A DNA stretch of 64,000 nucleotides from Prochlorococcus sp. AG-347-L17 (GTDB taxonomy: Bacteria > Cyanobacteriota > Cyanobacteriia > PCC-6307 > Cyanobiaceae). Both the position numbers and the translations under genes were made by a program. The first letter of the stretch is position 1. Each line of letters begins with the position of its first letter. The notes under the pieces were generated by a model that worked only from the letters and a program-made list of their open reading frames with translations, did not search any database and was not told the origin of the DNA. The stretch is taken from positions 1-64,000 of the forward strand of contig QCCN01000002.1 of assembly GCA_003278925.1 (NCBI GenBank), written 5' to 3'. Below, piece by piece: positions 1-9,787 of this stretch.

Positions 1-1244
1 AAACACATGATCAAACTAAATCATCTTTAACTATTAAAAAATTAGTAAGAGAAGTTTTTCAAAAAGTCGGAATTGAAGAAAGTAGACTTGATTCTTTCCC
101 ACATCAATTTAGCGGCGGAATGAGACAGAGAGTTTCTATAGCAATGGCACTTGCTTTGAAACCTAAATTATTAATAGCTGATGAACCTACAACAAGCTTA
201 GATACCAAAACAAGTTTTGAAATTATGCAAGAAATAATTCATCTATGTAATGAATTTGATACAACTTTAATTTTGATTAGTCATGATATTAATCTTGCAG
301 CAAAGTGGTGTAAAAAAGTTGCAATAATTGAAAAGGGATCGATTGTTGAAAAAGGGAATATATTAGATATTTTTCAATCACCAAAATCAGATATTGGGAA
401 AAAGTTAGTAAATGCTTCAAAAATAGTATTAGAACCAAATACTAAAAATAATGCTCGAGATCAGATCGTTCTAGAAGTAAATAACCTAAGACATTGGTAT
501 AAATTAAATTCTTCAATTTTCATTAATAAATGGAATAAGGCTTTAAATGAAGTTAGTTTCAAGTTATATGAGAACGAGACTCTTGGAATAGTTGGTTCTT
601 CAGGGAGTGGTAAAAGTACATTATGTAGGGCTTTAATTGGACTTCTTAAAGTAAGAGGTGGTGAAATCAAAATTTATGATAAAAATCATGCATCGAAAAA
701 AAATAAATCTTTTAAAAAGAACAATAAAGTGCAAATTATTTTTCAAGATCCTTTTTCAAGTTTGAACCCGAAAATGACAATTAAAAGTATTTTGGAAGAT
801 ATATTTTTTATTCAAAAAATTTCAGATAAAAGAAAAATCGAAAAAGAAATAAAATTAATGTTTAGAAATTTGAATCTTCCCTTAAATAATGATTTTATTA
901 ATTCTTATCCTAGCCAATTATCTGGTGGTCAATTGCAAAGAATTTCATTAGCCAGAGCGCTATTGTTGAAACCAAAAATTTTGATTTGTGATGAGTGCGT
1001 TAATATGTTGGATGCTTCAGTAAAAATAGAGATTCTTGAATTACTTAGAGTCTTGCAAGAAAAAATGAATTTAACGATTATCTTTATTACTCATGATTTG
1101 GGCATTGCTAAAAGATTTTGTCATAGGTTGCTAGTTATGAATCACGGAAAGATAGTTGATGAAGGAGAAAGTTCCACAATATTCACTAAAACTCAAAACA
1201 CGTATACAAAATCGCTTCTAAATTCCTCTTTGAATCTTATTTAA
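1..1244 (+). CDS. Peptide-type ABC transporter, fused dual ATP-binding protein (5' end outside window)
   Basis: The frame is open from base 3, so the start lies upstream; the first ATG at 120 is internal, just after the ABC signature HQFSGGMRQR. Two nucleotide-binding domains follow each other. The first, truncated here, shows signature, Walker B (LLIADEPTTSLD) and switch His (ISHD). The second has Walker A (GSSGSGKST), Q-loop (FQDPFSSLNP), signature (LSGGQLQR), Walker B (ILICDE) and ITHD. The Q-loop and C-terminal pattern are those of Dpp/Opp-type importers, in which fused DppD-DppF proteins are known. It would power uptake of peptides or a similar solute at the inner membrane; substrate unknown. 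The second D-loop reads DECVNMLD where DEPVSALD is usual. Its end overlaps the convergent rluD-like gene by 8 bp. Confidence 0.85.
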   Translation, partial: THDQTKSSLTIKKLVREVFQKVGIEESRLDSFPHQFSGGMRQRVSIAMALALKPKLLIADEPTTSLDTKTSFEIMQEIIHLCNEFDTTLILISHDINLAAKWCKKVAIIEKGSIVEKGNILDIFQSPKSDIGKKLVNASKIVLEPNTKNNARDQIVLEVNNLRHWYKLNSSIFINKWNKALNEVSFKLYENETLGIVGSSGSGKSTLCRALIGLLKVRGGEIKIYDKNHASKKNKSFKKNNKVQIIFQDPFSSLNPKMTIKSILEDIFFIQKISDKRKIEKEIKLMFRNLNLPLNNDFINSYPSQLSGGQLQRISLARALLLKPKILICDECVNMLDASVKIEILELLRVLQEKMNLTIIFITHDLGIAKRFCHRLLVMNHGKIVDEGESSTIFTKTQNTYTKSLLNSSLNLI

Positions 1245-2196
1245 TTTTAAGAACACTTAGTAATTTTTGAAAATCTAATGGTAATTCTGATTCAAATATC
1301 ATTTCTTTACCATTTATTGGATGTATAAGTCCAAGCTTAATGGCGTGTAAAGCTTGGCCATCTAATTTACATGGTAGTTTTTTACATCTTCCATATAACG
1401 GATCACCCACAATTGGATGATTAATGTGAGCGCAATGTACTCTTATTTGATGCGTTCGCCCCGTATCTAGTTTGAAACTCATTAATGAGTAATTGCCAAA
1501 TCTTTCTTCTAATTTCCAATAGGTACAGGCATACCTTCCTGAAGTTTCTTCAACTACTTTATATTTCAATCTATTTAATTTATCTCTGCCAATGTTTCCC
1601 ACTATTTGGCCTTCTTCAGAATTCGGTGCTCCATGAATTACTGCAATATATTCGCGTGATGCTATTTTTTCTTTAATTTGTTTCTGGAGATTTACTAATG
1701 CCTCTTGGCTTTTTGCAACAACCATACATCCGGAGGTATCTTTATCTAATCTGTGAACAATCCCAGGTCTTAGTTTCCCATTAATTCCAGGTAGATCTTT
1801 ACAGTGAAAAAGTAATCCATTCACTAAAGTTCCAGATTTGTGTCCAGGGGCTGGATGAACAATTAGTCCTGATTGTTTATTAATTACTATGATGTGCTCG
1901 TCTTCAAAAAGGATATTTAAATCCATTTTTTCAGGTTTCAAATAAATAAGAGGTTCTGGAGGAGGCATCCATATTTGAATATTGTCGCCATTTTTTAATG
2001 GGGTCTTTGCTTTCGCAGTCTTATAGTTTACAAGTACTAAACCTGAATTTATAAAATGTTGAATTCTTGCTCTACTTTGTTCTGGCCTTTTACTTACCAA
2101 CCATCTGTCTAGCCTCATAGGAAGAGGTAGCTCATAAATAATTTCTATAAGCTCACCTTCTCCAATGCCGAAAGAATTTTGATTATTTAATTCCAT
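1237..2196 (-). CDS. rluD: RluD/RluA-family 23S rRNA pseudouridine synthase
   Basis: 319 aa. An N-terminal S4 RNA-binding domain (about residues 25-85, beginning LDRWLVSK) precedes a pseudouridine synthase domain with the family motif RPGIVHRLDKDTSG, whose Asp is the catalytic residue. RluD-type enzymes convert uridines in helix 69 of 23S rRNA to pseudouridine; the exact target cannot be read from sequence and a RluC-like specificity is possible. Length and domain order are normal for the family. The start codon lies inside the 3' end of the upstream ylqF-like gene (10 bp overlap), so the two are probably co-transcribed and translationally coupled, consistent with a shared role in large-subunit maturation. 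Confidence 0.88.
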   Translation of the reverse strand: MELNNQNSFGIGEGELIEIIYELPLPMRLDRWLVSKRPEQSRARIQHFINSGLVLVNYKTAKAKTPLKNGDNIQIWMPPPEPLIYLKPEKMDLNILFEDEHIIVINKQSGLIVHPAPGHKSGTLVNGLLFHCKDLPGINGKLRPGIVHRLDKDTSGCMVVAKSQEALVNLQKQIKEKIASREYIAVIHGAPNSEEGQIVGNIGRDKLNRLKYKVVEETSGRYACTYWKLEERFGNYSLMSFKLDTGRTHQIRVHCAHINHPIVGDPLYGRCKKLPCKLDGQALHAIKLGLIHPINGKEMIFESELPLDFQKLLSVLKIK

Positions 2197-3059
2197 AGTG
2201 GGACTTCTAAAGCAATTTTACCCAGCATTTGATTTCTATAATCTTCCAATAACTTATGAGACATTCTCCTTTTATCGCCAGAGGTATGTTTTGAAGCTGC
2301 TTCGTCGATCCAAGCAGAAGGACTCTTAAAGCCTTTAGTAATATCAACTCCATATCTGTTAGATATTTGTTTAACTGAGATATTCGCATTCTTATCTTTG
2401 TTGAGAGTGGATATAATTTTGATAAATCCAATTGCGACACTCTCTATTTCATAAGCAGCTTCTCCAATATCGTCACACAGTGCAAGATTAAGTGCTGATT
2501 TTTGATCTTCTAAATTTGGAGGTATAACACCAGGAGCATCTAGCAGATCTATACCACTTTCTAATTTTATCCATCTTAAATTACGAGTCACGCCTGCTTT
2601 CCTAGCGCTATCTACAACTCTTTTTTTTGCGATTCTATTAATTAATGCCGACTTTCCTACGTTTGGAAAACCAAGTGTAAGGGCTCTAATTGGCCTAATT
2701 CGCATTCCTCTAGAGAGTCTTCTATCGTCGATTGACGACCTAGAATCTTTGGCTGACTTACAAATTTCTTTAATCCCTATTCCTCTTTTAGCATCACACC
2801 AAAGAGGATATTGATCTTTAGAATTAAACCATTTATTCCAACTATTGATTGTATTCGGGGAGATCATATCTGATCTGTTAATGACAAGAATATGTTTTTT
2901 ATTATTTATCCATTTATTTAAGTGTGGATGTCCTGTTGACAAAGGAATTCGTGCATCTCTCACTTCGATAACTAAATCTACTTTATTGATAACTTCAGAT
3001 AATTTCTTTTCTGCTTTTGCGATATGGCCTGGGTACCATTGGATTTTGGGTATGTCCAC
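2187..3059 (-). CDS. Ribosome biogenesis GTPase YlqF/RbgA-like
   Basis: 290 aa circularly permuted GTPase: the G4-type motif (INRSD) comes first, near residue 61, then G1 (GFPNVGKSALIN, about residues 130-141) and G3 (DAPG, about 175). This order marks the YlqF/YawG family. RbgA in Bacillus is required for late 50S assembly; that role is inferred here. The sequence starts WYPGHIAKA, the usual N-terminal signature of the family after a short leader. It overlaps the downstream rluD-like gene by 10 bp, forming a two-gene ribosome-maturation unit. About 210 bp separate it from the divergent pgk. Confidence 0.88.
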   Translation of the reverse strand: MDIPKIQWYPGHIAKAEKKLSEVINKVDLVIEVRDARIPLSTGHPHLNKWINNKKHILVINRSDMISPNTINSWNKWFNSKDQYPLWCDAKRGIGIKEICKSAKDSRSSIDDRRLSRGMRIRPIRALTLGFPNVGKSALINRIAKKRVVDSARKAGVTRNLRWIKLESGIDLLDAPGVIPPNLEDQKSALNLALCDDIGEAAYEIESVAIGFIKIISTLNKDKNANISVKQISNRYGVDITKGFKSPSAWIDEAASKHTSGDKRRMSHKLLEDYRNQMLGKIALEVPLWN

Positions 3060-3271
3060 TTCAATAAATCAAATAAAATTTTGTATTCCTTTTAGTTTTT
3101 ATAAGTTTCAAAAGTATTTACTTCTAAATTTTAGTATAAATTTAATAACTAAAAATTTTTATAATCGTTAATTCTTAAAATTTATTAAGGCATAGGTAAC
3201 AGTAACTACTTTTTAACCCAATAAGCCCAAATTAACGTTAGGGTCTTGAGATTATAAATATAGCTTGTTTA

Positions 3272-4480
3272 ATGTCAAAATTATCTCTTTCCAGTCTTGA
3301 TAAGACACATTTAGAAGGAAAAAAAGTTCTTGTAAGAGTAGATTTTAATGTTCCATTAAATGAAGACGGTCAAATAACCGATGATACGCGTATTCGTGCA
3401 GCGCTCCCAACTATTGAATATCTTATTAATCATTCTGCAAAAGTCATTTTAGCTGCTCATTTTGGTAGACCGAAGGGTCAGGTAAATGAAAAAATGAGAT
3501 TAACTCCAGTAGCAGCAAGATTAAGTGAATTGTTGGGGCAAAATGTTGCTCTTACTAACAGTTGTATTGGTGATGAAGCAGTTGCACAATCAAATAGCTT
3601 ATCTAATGGAGATGTTCTTTTACTTGAGAATGTTCGTTTTTTTGGTGAAGAGGAAAAGAACGACCTGGAGTTTGCTGAAAAATTAGCATCACATGCAGAT
3701 ATGTATGTAAATGATGCTTTCGGTGCTGCTCATAGAGCGCATGCTTCAACTCAGGGTGTTACAAATTATTTAAGTCCCTCAGTAGCAGGATTCCTTTTAG
3801 AAAAAGAATTGAAATACCTACAAGGAGCAGTAGATTCCCCAAATCGTCCATTGGCAGCAATAGTTGGAGGGTCAAAGGTTAGTAGCAAAATAGGAGTACT
3901 TGATTCTTTACTAGATAAGTGTGACAAAATCATGATTGGTGGAGGTATGATTTTCACTTTTTATAAAGCTAGAGGTTTAGATGTCGGAAAGAGCCTTGTA
4001 GAAGAAGATAAACTCGAGCTTGCTAAAGATTTAGAAGCAAAAGCAAAAGCAAAAGGAGTAGAGTTATTATTACCCACCGATGTTGTTTTGGCTGATGAAT
4101 TTTCTCCTGACGCCAATAGTAAAATATCTCAAATTAATGCAATTAGTGGGAATTGGATGGGTCTAGATATTGGTCCAGATTCCATTAAAGTTTTTCAGAA
4201 TGCTCTTGCAGAATGTAAGACAATTATTTGGAATGGTCCAATGGGAGTTTTTGAATTTGATAAATTTGCAGATGGTACAAATGCAATAGCTACGACTCTT
4301 GCGGACTTAAGTGCTTTTTCTGAAGTTTGTACAATAATTGGTGGTGGAGATTCAGTTGCAGCAGTTGAAAAAGCAGGATTAGCTGAGAAAATGTCTCATA
4401 TATCTACCGGAGGTGGGGCTAGTTTGGAACTTTTAGAAGGTAAAACTTTACCAGGTGTGGCTGCGTTAAACGACGCTTAG
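3272..4480 (+). CDS. pgk: Phosphoglycerate kinase
   Basis: 402 aa, the usual bacterial length. Motifs seen: substrate-binding VRVDFNVPL near the N-terminus, HFGRPKG, ENVRFF, a [12 protein letters not shown] nucleotide-side motif and the C-terminal GGGDSVAA loop. It interconverts 3-phosphoglycerate/ATP and 1,3-bisphosphoglycerate/ADP, serving both the Calvin cycle and glycolysis in the cytosol. It is monocistronic in appearance: upstream is a 212 bp AT-rich region with a TATAAAT-like element (about 3255) shortly before the ATG, and downstream it ends 1 bp before the convergent unknown gene, with no terminator between them. Confidence 0.97.
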   Translation: MSKLSLSSLDKTHLEGKKVLVRVDFNVPLNEDGQITDDTRIRAALPTIEYLINHSAKVILAAHFGRPKGQVNEKMRLTPVAARLSELLGQNVALTNSCIGDEAVAQSNSLSNGDVLLLENVRFFGEEEKNDLEFAEKLASHADMYVNDAFGAAHRAHASTQGVTNYLSPSVAGFLLEKELKYLQGAVDSPNRPLAAIVGGSKVSSKIGVLDSLLDKCDKIMIGGGMIFTFYKARGLDVGKSLVEEDKLELAKDLEAKAKAKGVELLLPTDVVLADEFSPDANSKISQINAISGNWMGLDIGPDSIKVFQNALAECKTIIWNGPMGVFEFDKFADGTNAIATTLADLSAFSEVCTIIGGGDSVAAVEKAGLAEKMSHISTGGGASLELLEGKTLPGVAALNDA

Positions 4481-4481
4481 G

Positions 4482-5207
4482 CTATATCTCATCAACAATA
4501 TCAATGCTCTTTGTGAAAGTAATCATTCCCTCAGGATGAGCTATGATTCCTGACCAAATTTGCATCCCTGGCTTTGAAGGGGCTCTTGTAATTTTAAAAA
4601 TCCCTCCAGACGCCAATGGTTCCAATAACATTTCTTGTTCAAACAATGAATTAACTTGATGAGGTTTTATAGCTCCAGCAATAATCACTTCTTCAAGAGG
4701 CTTATTTAGAATTATATCGATATCGTATTTTGAACCAGTAAGAACTCTATCAGGAATTTTAAAACTAATATCTATTTTTTTATTATCGTTTCTTATTGTG
4801 GTGAATAAATTTTTGATAATCCCTTCACTTATTTTTCCATTCACGGTTGAAAATAAATAATCAAATTTGGATTCGAGTATATATATTTCTCCGTTAACTA
4901 TTTTTTCCCCAGAAACTTTTATTCGCAAAATATCTTCATTTGGAATATTAGATTTTAATCTTTTGATCTTCCATTTGCTGTTAGGGAAATCATTAATAAT
5001 CTTTGAAAATTGTTTTGGAATATTTTGGTTTTCATCATTTCTAAAATTTTTTTTAATAAACTCTAAGTCTCGCTTATTTAACGAGGTTTCTAAATTTCTT
5101 ATAAAATCAACTTTTAAAGTTTGCGTTATTGCTGAATATGGGAGAATGAGATAAATAAATAAGTAGAGAGGGAATCCTATATTTCTGAATAAGTTTAAAT
5201 TCAACAT
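4482..5207 (-). CDS. Unknown exported or membrane-anchored protein
   Basis: 241 aa protein I cannot assign. Residues about 8-28 form a hydrophobic segment (PLYLFIYLILPYSAITQ) after a short N-terminus, a likely signal peptide or anchor with a possible cleavage site near residue 28. The remainder is a mixed soluble domain rich in short beta-type stretches (KIDISFKIPDRVLTGSKYDI), suggesting a periplasmic or thylakoid-lumen beta fold. The sequence has no cysteine cluster and no catalytic motif I recognise. It converges on pgk with a 1 bp gap and diverges from murG across about 40 bp, so its promoter must sit in or beside the murG 5' region. Cell-envelope work is possible from the neighbour but not shown. 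Confidence 0.75.
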   Translation of the reverse strand: MLNLNLFRNIGFPLYLFIYLILPYSAITQTLKVDFIRNLETSLNKRDLEFIKKNFRNDENQNIPKQFSKIINDFPNSKWKIKRLKSNIPNEDILRIKVSGEKIVNGEIYILESKFDYLFSTVNGKISEGIIKNLFTTIRNDNKKIDISFKIPDRVLTGSKYDIDIILNKPLEEVIIAGAIKPHQVNSLFEQEMLLEPLASGGIFKITRAPSKPGMQIWSGIIAHPEGMITFTKSIDIVDEI

Positions 5208-5248
5208 ATTTATTATTTATTATTTTCATTCTACTAATTTAAGTTTTT

Positions 5249-6340
5249 ATGTCTAAAAAAAATAATTTATTAGTTGCAGCTAGTGGAACAGGAGGCCATA
5301 TTTTTCCAGCTTTAGCAGTTTCTAAAGAGGTGGAAGATGAGTGGAATATTCATTGGTTGGGTATTCAGCAAAGACTTGATGCGCATTTGATTCCTCAAAA
5401 ATATAATTTGAAGACTTTGAATTTAAAGACACCAAGAAAAAATATTTTTTTGTTTTATCAATATATAAAAATTTTAATGTCAACTTTCCAAATAATTAGG
5501 ATCTTAAAAGAAAAAAAAATTAACTTGGTTTTTACGACTGGAGGTTATATATCTGCCCCTACTATTGTTGCTTCAAAACTTCTAAAGATACCTATCATTA
5601 TTCATGAATCAAATGCAGTTCCAGGAATGGTCACGAAATATTTTGGTTTTTTATGTAACTATGTTCTTTTAGGATTTAAAGAAACAAATTCTTATTTAAA
5701 AAATTGTAAAACTATTTTCACTGGAACACCTTTAAGAGAGCAATTCTATAAATTTAATTTTTTGCCAGAATGGGTTCCAAAAGGAAATGGACCTCTTTTG
5801 ATTGTTATGGGAGGTAGTCAAGGCGCAAAAGCTATAAATCAAATTCTTTATGAATCTCTAGAGTTTTTAATAAAAAAACAATTTCGGATAGTTCATATTG
5901 TTGGCGAATCTAATCTAAAACCTTTTCATGTTAAAAACTCCAAAAATTATATTCAAAAGAAATTTACTAATGAAATAGCAGCTTTAATTCAAAACTGTGA
6001 TCTTGTAATATCGAGATCTGGTGCAGGAACAATCAATGAATTAATGGAGGCTGAAAAACCTTCAATTTTAATTCCATATCCATATTCTAAAAATAATCAT
6101 CAGGAGAAAAATGCCATGATTCTTGCTGCAAGTGGAGGCTCAGTTTTAATCAATCAGAATAATATGTCTAAAGAAGTTTTTGAAGAAACTCTAGAAAGAA
6201 TTTTTAAAATAAAATCAAAAAAGGGAAAAAAACATTATGAAATATTAGATCTCATGAAGATGAATATGGAAAATAATAATAAAATTAAATCTAAAAATGA
6301 GATTAAAAAGTATATTGATTATTTTTTAAAGGAATTCTGA
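5249..6340 (+). CDS. murG: MurG, UDP-GlcNAc:lipid I N-acetylglucosaminyltransferase
   Basis: 363 aa GT28 glycosyltransferase. The N-terminal glycine-rich loop SGTGGHIFPALAVS (residues about 12-25), the HESNAVPG motif and the C-terminal UDP-sugar site with GGSQGAKAIN and SRSGAGTINELME are all present. It adds GlcNAc to undecaprenyl-PP-MurNAc-pentapeptide on the cytoplasmic face, the last step before lipid II is flipped by MurJ (a murJ gene closes this window). Its 3' end overlaps the convergent aminotransferase gene by 22 bp, which is long even for a streamlined genome. Confidence 0.95.
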   Translation: MSKKNNLLVAASGTGGHIFPALAVSKEVEDEWNIHWLGIQQRLDAHLIPQKYNLKTLNLKTPRKNIFLFYQYIKILMSTFQIIRILKEKKINLVFTTGGYISAPTIVASKLLKIPIIIHESNAVPGMVTKYFGFLCNYVLLGFKETNSYLKNCKTIFTGTPLREQFYKFNFLPEWVPKGNGPLLIVMGGSQGAKAINQILYESLEFLIKKQFRIVHIVGESNLKPFHVKNSKNYIQKKFTNEIAALIQNCDLVISRSGAGTINELMEAEKPSILIPYPYSKNNHQEKNAMILAASGGSVLINQNNMSKEVFEETLERIFKIKSKKGKKHYEILDLMKMNMENNNKIKSKNEIKKYIDYFLKEF

Positions 6341-7440
6341 ATTTCTTCACATAAAAGAGTGTTATTTTTTCTATTCTGTAGACTTATTCTTGCCCACTTT
6401 TCGTCAAGAAATCTAAATGAAGTGCATTCTCTAAGCAATATTCCCTTTTTTTCTAAGTATTTTATATTTGGCGACAAGGATGTTTCACTTTCTATTAAAA
6501 AAAAGTTGGTTGAAGAGTTATGAATTTTAAGGTTCTCTATTTTTAATAATTTTTCAAATACTCTCTTTTTTTCAATATTTATCCAGCTGTGAATCTGTTT
6601 TGTCCACTGTTCATAAAATTTCTTATTACTTAGTAGATCAATCCCGGCTTTAATAGCAAATGAATTTAAAGGCCAAGGATCTCTATTTATTTCCCATTGT
6701 TTAAGTTTTTTCGATGAGCCAATAACGTAACCTAATCTAAGCCCTGGAATATTGAAGATTTTGGTCAAGCTTCTCAAGACTAATAAATTATCAAATCTTT
6801 TGGTTAATGGTATTAAAGATTCTTTGTCTCCATTTGGTGTTATGGATAAAAAAGCTTCATCGCAGATAACTAATTTATATTTTTTCACAACTTCCTCCAA
6901 TGAATTCTTTCCCCATAATTGGCCGGTAGGGTTATGTGGATTTGTTATCCAAATAACATCACCTTTTGGACGAAGCGGAAATGATTGAGGAAAAATAGCA
7001 CTCCAGTTTTTTGGTAATTCGCAATGTATAAAATTGCTATTCCAACAATTTAAAGATCTTTCATAATCAACAAATGATGGAGAAGGAATACAACTTATTC
7101 CGAATTTGGATGCTTCATAACCTGCCCAGGTTATTAATTCAGAAGCTCCATTCCCAGGCAATATATTCTCTGGATTTATCCCATGAAATTTGCCGATTAT
7201 TTCTTTCAGATCACTCAAGTTTCTTTCTGGGTAATATCTAAAGCCAAGATTCTTAATTTCCGCATTTATTGAATCTATTAGTATTTGAGGGGGATCAAAG
7301 GGTACTAATGATGCACTTGCATCAATGATTTCGGATGGTAATAAATTTAATTTTTTCGCAATTGCATATACATTTCCACCGTGCTTCAAGTTTGATCCTT
7401 GCATGGCTAACGTTGAGTAATCATGAGGTTCATTATTCAT
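6319..7440 (-). CDS. PLP-dependent aminotransferase, CobD/HisC-like
   Basis: 373 aa fold-type I aminotransferase. The N-terminal pattern HGGNVYAIAKKL...IIDASASLVP is typical of CobD/CobC-like threonine-phosphate decarboxylases, whereas the core (NPHNPTGQLW, VICDEAF, the PLP lysine in LRSLTKIFNIPGLRLGY) is shared with HisC. Prochlorococcus makes a corrinoid (pseudocobalamin), so supply of the aminopropanol-phosphate linker is a plausible role; histidinol-phosphate or another amino-acid transaminase remains possible. It sits 9 bp after pyrD on the same strand, at the tail of the rplL-rnhA-pyrD gene run. Confidence 0.8.
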   Translation of the reverse strand: MNNEPHDYSTLAMQGSNLKHGGNVYAIAKKLNLLPSEIIDASASLVPFDPPQILIDSINAEIKNLGFRYYPERNLSDLKEIIGKFHGINPENILPGNGASELITWAGYEASKFGISCIPSPSFVDYERSLNCWNSNFIHCELPKNWSAIFPQSFPLRPKGDVIWITNPHNPTGQLWGKNSLEEVVKKYKLVICDEAFLSITPNGDKESLIPLTKRFDNLLVLRSLTKIFNIPGLRLGYVIGSSKKLKQWEINRDPWPLNSFAIKAGIDLLSNKKFYEQWTKQIHSWINIEKKRVFEKLLKIENLKIHNSSTNFFLIESETSLSPNIKYLEKKGILLRECTSFRFLDEKWARISLQNRKNNTLLCEEIQNSFKK

Positions 7441-7449
7441 GCTCTAATT

Positions 7450-8619
7450 TTATTCAACCCATTTTAAATCTGATCCAATTGCATCTTTTATACTAGATAA
7501 TTGATGGTTATTGAGTTGCTTTATAATTCCCTCAAGTATATCTGGTACTAATTGTGGACCCTTATATATCCATCCTGTATAAAGTTGAATTAATGATGCT
7601 CCAGAACAAATTCTTTCCCAAGCTGACTCAGGACTATCTATTCCACCAACCCCAATTAAAATAATCTTTTTATCAATATTATGTATATGTTTTATTATTT
7701 GATTTGCTTTTTTTTGGAGAGGCCTCCCACTTAATCCTCCATTCTCTTGAGAGAGTAATAATCCAGTTTGCCTGATCTTTCTATTTTCAAGACCTAATCT
7801 ATCAATGCTGGTGTTTGTAGCAATTATTCCATCGATGTTTTCCTCGATTATTAATTGGCAAATATCTTCAATATCTTTAAGGCCTAAATCTGGCGCAATT
7901 TTTACAAATAATGGTGGACAATTAGGTAAGTTTTTAATTTCTCTAAGAAGTTCTTTTAGAAGAATTGGATCTTGTAATTTTCTTAGTCCTTCAGTATTTG
8001 GAGAACTAACGTTTATTGCTGCGTAATCACAATATGGAATTAATAATTTTAGAGAAGTTAAATAATCATCTTTTGCTTGAGATAAACCTGTAATTTTTGA
8101 CTTCCCGAAATTTATCCCTAAACAAATATTCTCCCTGTTTTTTTTAAATTCAATACCTTGTTCGACAAAGTTTTTAACTAGATTTTCAGCACCATTATTA
8201 TTGAAACCCATTCTATTTAATGCTGCTTCTTCTTCTGCCAATCTAAATAACCTTGGTTTGGGATTTCCATTCTGAGCAAATTTAGTTACTGTACCAAGCT
8301 CAGCAAATCCAAAACCAAAATCTTTCCATATATTTGCGGCATTTCCATTTTTGTCAAAACCCGCAGCTAAACCAATTGGATTACAAAAATTTATTCCACA
8401 TATGTTCTGAGTTAACCTTTTATCAACTACAGAAAATTCTTCATTTATATTTTTTAAGATAGAAGATACTATAGGCCAATTATATTTTCTTGAACTGAAT
8501 GATAGGAGACTAAGAGATAAATTTGTTAAGTATTCTGCATCAATTCCAGAGTCTTTTTTTAATACAGGGGTAATCAAGTTTTTATAAAGATTTTTAAATC
8601 CCCCCTTCTTATCATTCAT
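7450..8619 (-). CDS. pyrD: Dihydroorotate dehydrogenase (class 2, quinone-dependent)
   Basis: 389 aa. FMN-dependent oxidation of dihydroorotate to orotate in pyrimidine synthesis. Class 2 features are visible: an N-terminal extension of about 45 residues for membrane association, [10 protein letters not shown] as the FMN/substrate loop, the catalytic Ser in [11 protein letters not shown], and the phosphate-binding IGVGGI and [13 protein letters not shown] segments. The start overlaps the end of rnhA by 4 bp (ATGA-type junction), so coupling is likely. pyrB, another step of the pathway, is in this window at about 41 kb but not linked. Confidence 0.95.
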   Translation of the reverse strand: MNDKKGGFKNLYKNLITPVLKKDSGIDAEYLTNLSLSLLSFSSRKYNWPIVSSILKNINEEFSVVDKRLTQNICGINFCNPIGLAAGFDKNGNAANIWKDFGFGFAELGTVTKFAQNGNPKPRLFRLAEEEAALNRMGFNNNGAENLVKNFVEQGIEFKKNRENICLGINFGKSKITGLSQAKDDYLTSLKLLIPYCDYAAINVSSPNTEGLRKLQDPILLKELLREIKNLPNCPPLFVKIAPDLGLKDIEDICQLIIEENIDGIIATNTSIDRLGLENRKIRQTGLLLSQENGGLSGRPLQKKANQIIKHIHNIDKKIILIGVGGIDSPESAWERICSGASLIQLYTGWIYKGPQLVPDILEGIIKQLNNHQLSSIKDAIGSDLKWVE

Positions 8620-9344
8620 AAAAAATTAGGCTTCTTTTTTTCTATTATCCAATATTTTTTATCTTTAGGAATCAATCTCCAATTACGCCATTCAAAAAGT
8701 GAATAATGTTTTATCTTTAAGTGGTTTTCATCACCTAATAAGGTTTCTAGTTCAGGTGAACTTAACAGGTACTTTTTTTCTGCAAATTTTTGAATTAATT
8801 CATTGCGGGAAAATAATTCCTGAATTTCTACAGGTGCATTTTTTTCAAAAAAATCAACTGAGGATTCTATTTTTTTTAAGTTACTTTCTAAAGATATACC
8901 TTTGCTGTAATTAGTTGCAATTTTATCAACCCTATCATTTTGTTTATCCCCGCTATGACCTTTAACATATTCCATTATTAGGCCATTAATTCTTAATTGA
9001 TCAATTTTTTGCCATAGATCAAGATTTTGAACTGGTTTCCCTGAACTTGTTTTCCATCCATTCTTCTTCCAATTAATAATCCATTTTGTATAACCCTCTA
9101 TTACATATTTACTATCAGTTCTTAGTTTAAAGTTCTCTTTTAATTTGTAGGTTTTTAATTTCTCAAGAGTTTTTATAGCCGCAGTGAGTTCCATTCTGTT
9201 ATTAGTAGTATTTTGCTCGGAACCACCTATTTCTAATTCGCTTTTATCTTCAAAAATTATTAAACCGCCCCAACCACCTGGGCCTGGATTACCACTGCAA
9301 GCTCCATCGGTTGCGGCTTCAATCGCAATACTATCACTATTCAT
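8616..9344 (-). CDS. rnhA: Ribonuclease HI with C-terminal extension
   Basis: 242 aa. The first ~150 residues are RNase HI: first catalytic Asp in [17 protein letters not shown], Glu in NNRMELTA, Asp in RTDSKYV, the basic handle (WKKNGWKT) and the final Asp in DRVDKIA. It degrades the RNA strand of RNA-DNA hybrids. About 90 further residues follow, ending in an aromatic/basic tail ([20 protein letters not shown]); bacterial RNase HI is normally about 155 aa, so this is an added domain of unknown role. The ATG is 2 nt from a strong hairpin that separates the gene from rplL. It overlaps pyrD by 4 bp. Confidence 0.93.
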   Translation of the reverse strand: MNSDSIAIEAATDGACSGNPGPGGWGGLIIFEDKSELEIGGSEQNTTNNRMELTAAIKTLEKLKTYKLKENFKLRTDSKYVIEGYTKWIINWKKNGWKTSSGKPVQNLDLWQKIDQLRINGLIMEYVKGHSGDKQNDRVDKIATNYSKGISLESNLKKIESSVDFFEKNAPVEIQELFSRNELIQKFAEKKYLLSSPELETLLGDENHLKIKHYSLFEWRNWRLIPKDKKYWIIEKKKPNFL

Positions 9345-9346
9345 AA

Positions 9347-9383
9347 TTTTTGAAGCCGATATTAAGGTTATCGGCTTGAAAAA
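9347..9383 (-). other. Strong hairpin between rplL and rnhA
   Basis: An inverted repeat of 9 bp (AAGCCGATA / TATCGGCTT) with a 7 nt loop; beyond one G/G mismatch a 5 bp T/A helix extends it. On the minus strand it lies just after rplL and ends 2 nt before the rnhA start codon. There is no U-run after the stem in that direction, so it is not a classical intrinsic terminator. It may limit read-through, mark an RNA processing point, or damp rnhA translation relative to L7/L12. Structure seen directly; function inferred. Confidence 0.6.
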
Positions 9384-9391
9384 ATGTACTC

Positions 9392-9787
9392 TTATTTAAG
9401 TGTAACTTTACCGCCAGCTTCTTCAATCTCTTTCTTTAAAGATTCAGCATCTGCCTTGGCAATTCCTTCTTTTACTGTTTTTGGTGCAGATTCAACAAGT
9501 GCTTTTGCATCGCCAAGACCTAGACCAGTTGCATTTCTTACAACCTTAAGTACTTTGATTTTTGCAGCTGCATCAAAGCTTTCGAGAACTACATCAAATT
9601 CAGTTTTTTCTTCAGCAGCGCCACCATCTGCGTCACCGCCAGCTGCTCCTGGAGCTGCCATAACTACACCTGCAGAAGCTGCAGCAGACACACCAAAAGC
9701 CTCTTCAATTTGCTTTACAAGCTCCGATGCTTCTAAAAGTGATAGAGATTTTAATGATTCAAGAATTTCTTCAGTTTTTGCGGACAT
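9392..9787 (-). CDS. rplL: 50S ribosomal protein L7/L12
   Basis: 131 aa. N-terminal dimerisation helix domain (about residues 1-35), an Ala/Gly-rich hinge ([15 protein letters not shown]) and the conserved C-terminal domain (EFDVVLESF...KIKVLKVVR...[12 protein letters not shown]). It forms the flexible stalk with L10 that recruits translation GTPases. Last ribosomal gene of the secE-nusG-rplKAJL group; 27 bp behind rplJ. Slightly richer in GC than the surrounding genes, as expected for a highly expressed gene. Confidence 0.98.

Noticed and set aside
2207..2440. 77-codon minus-strand frame inside the ylqF-like gene
   Set aside because: Out-of-frame overlap with a clear GTPase gene; no family resemblance.
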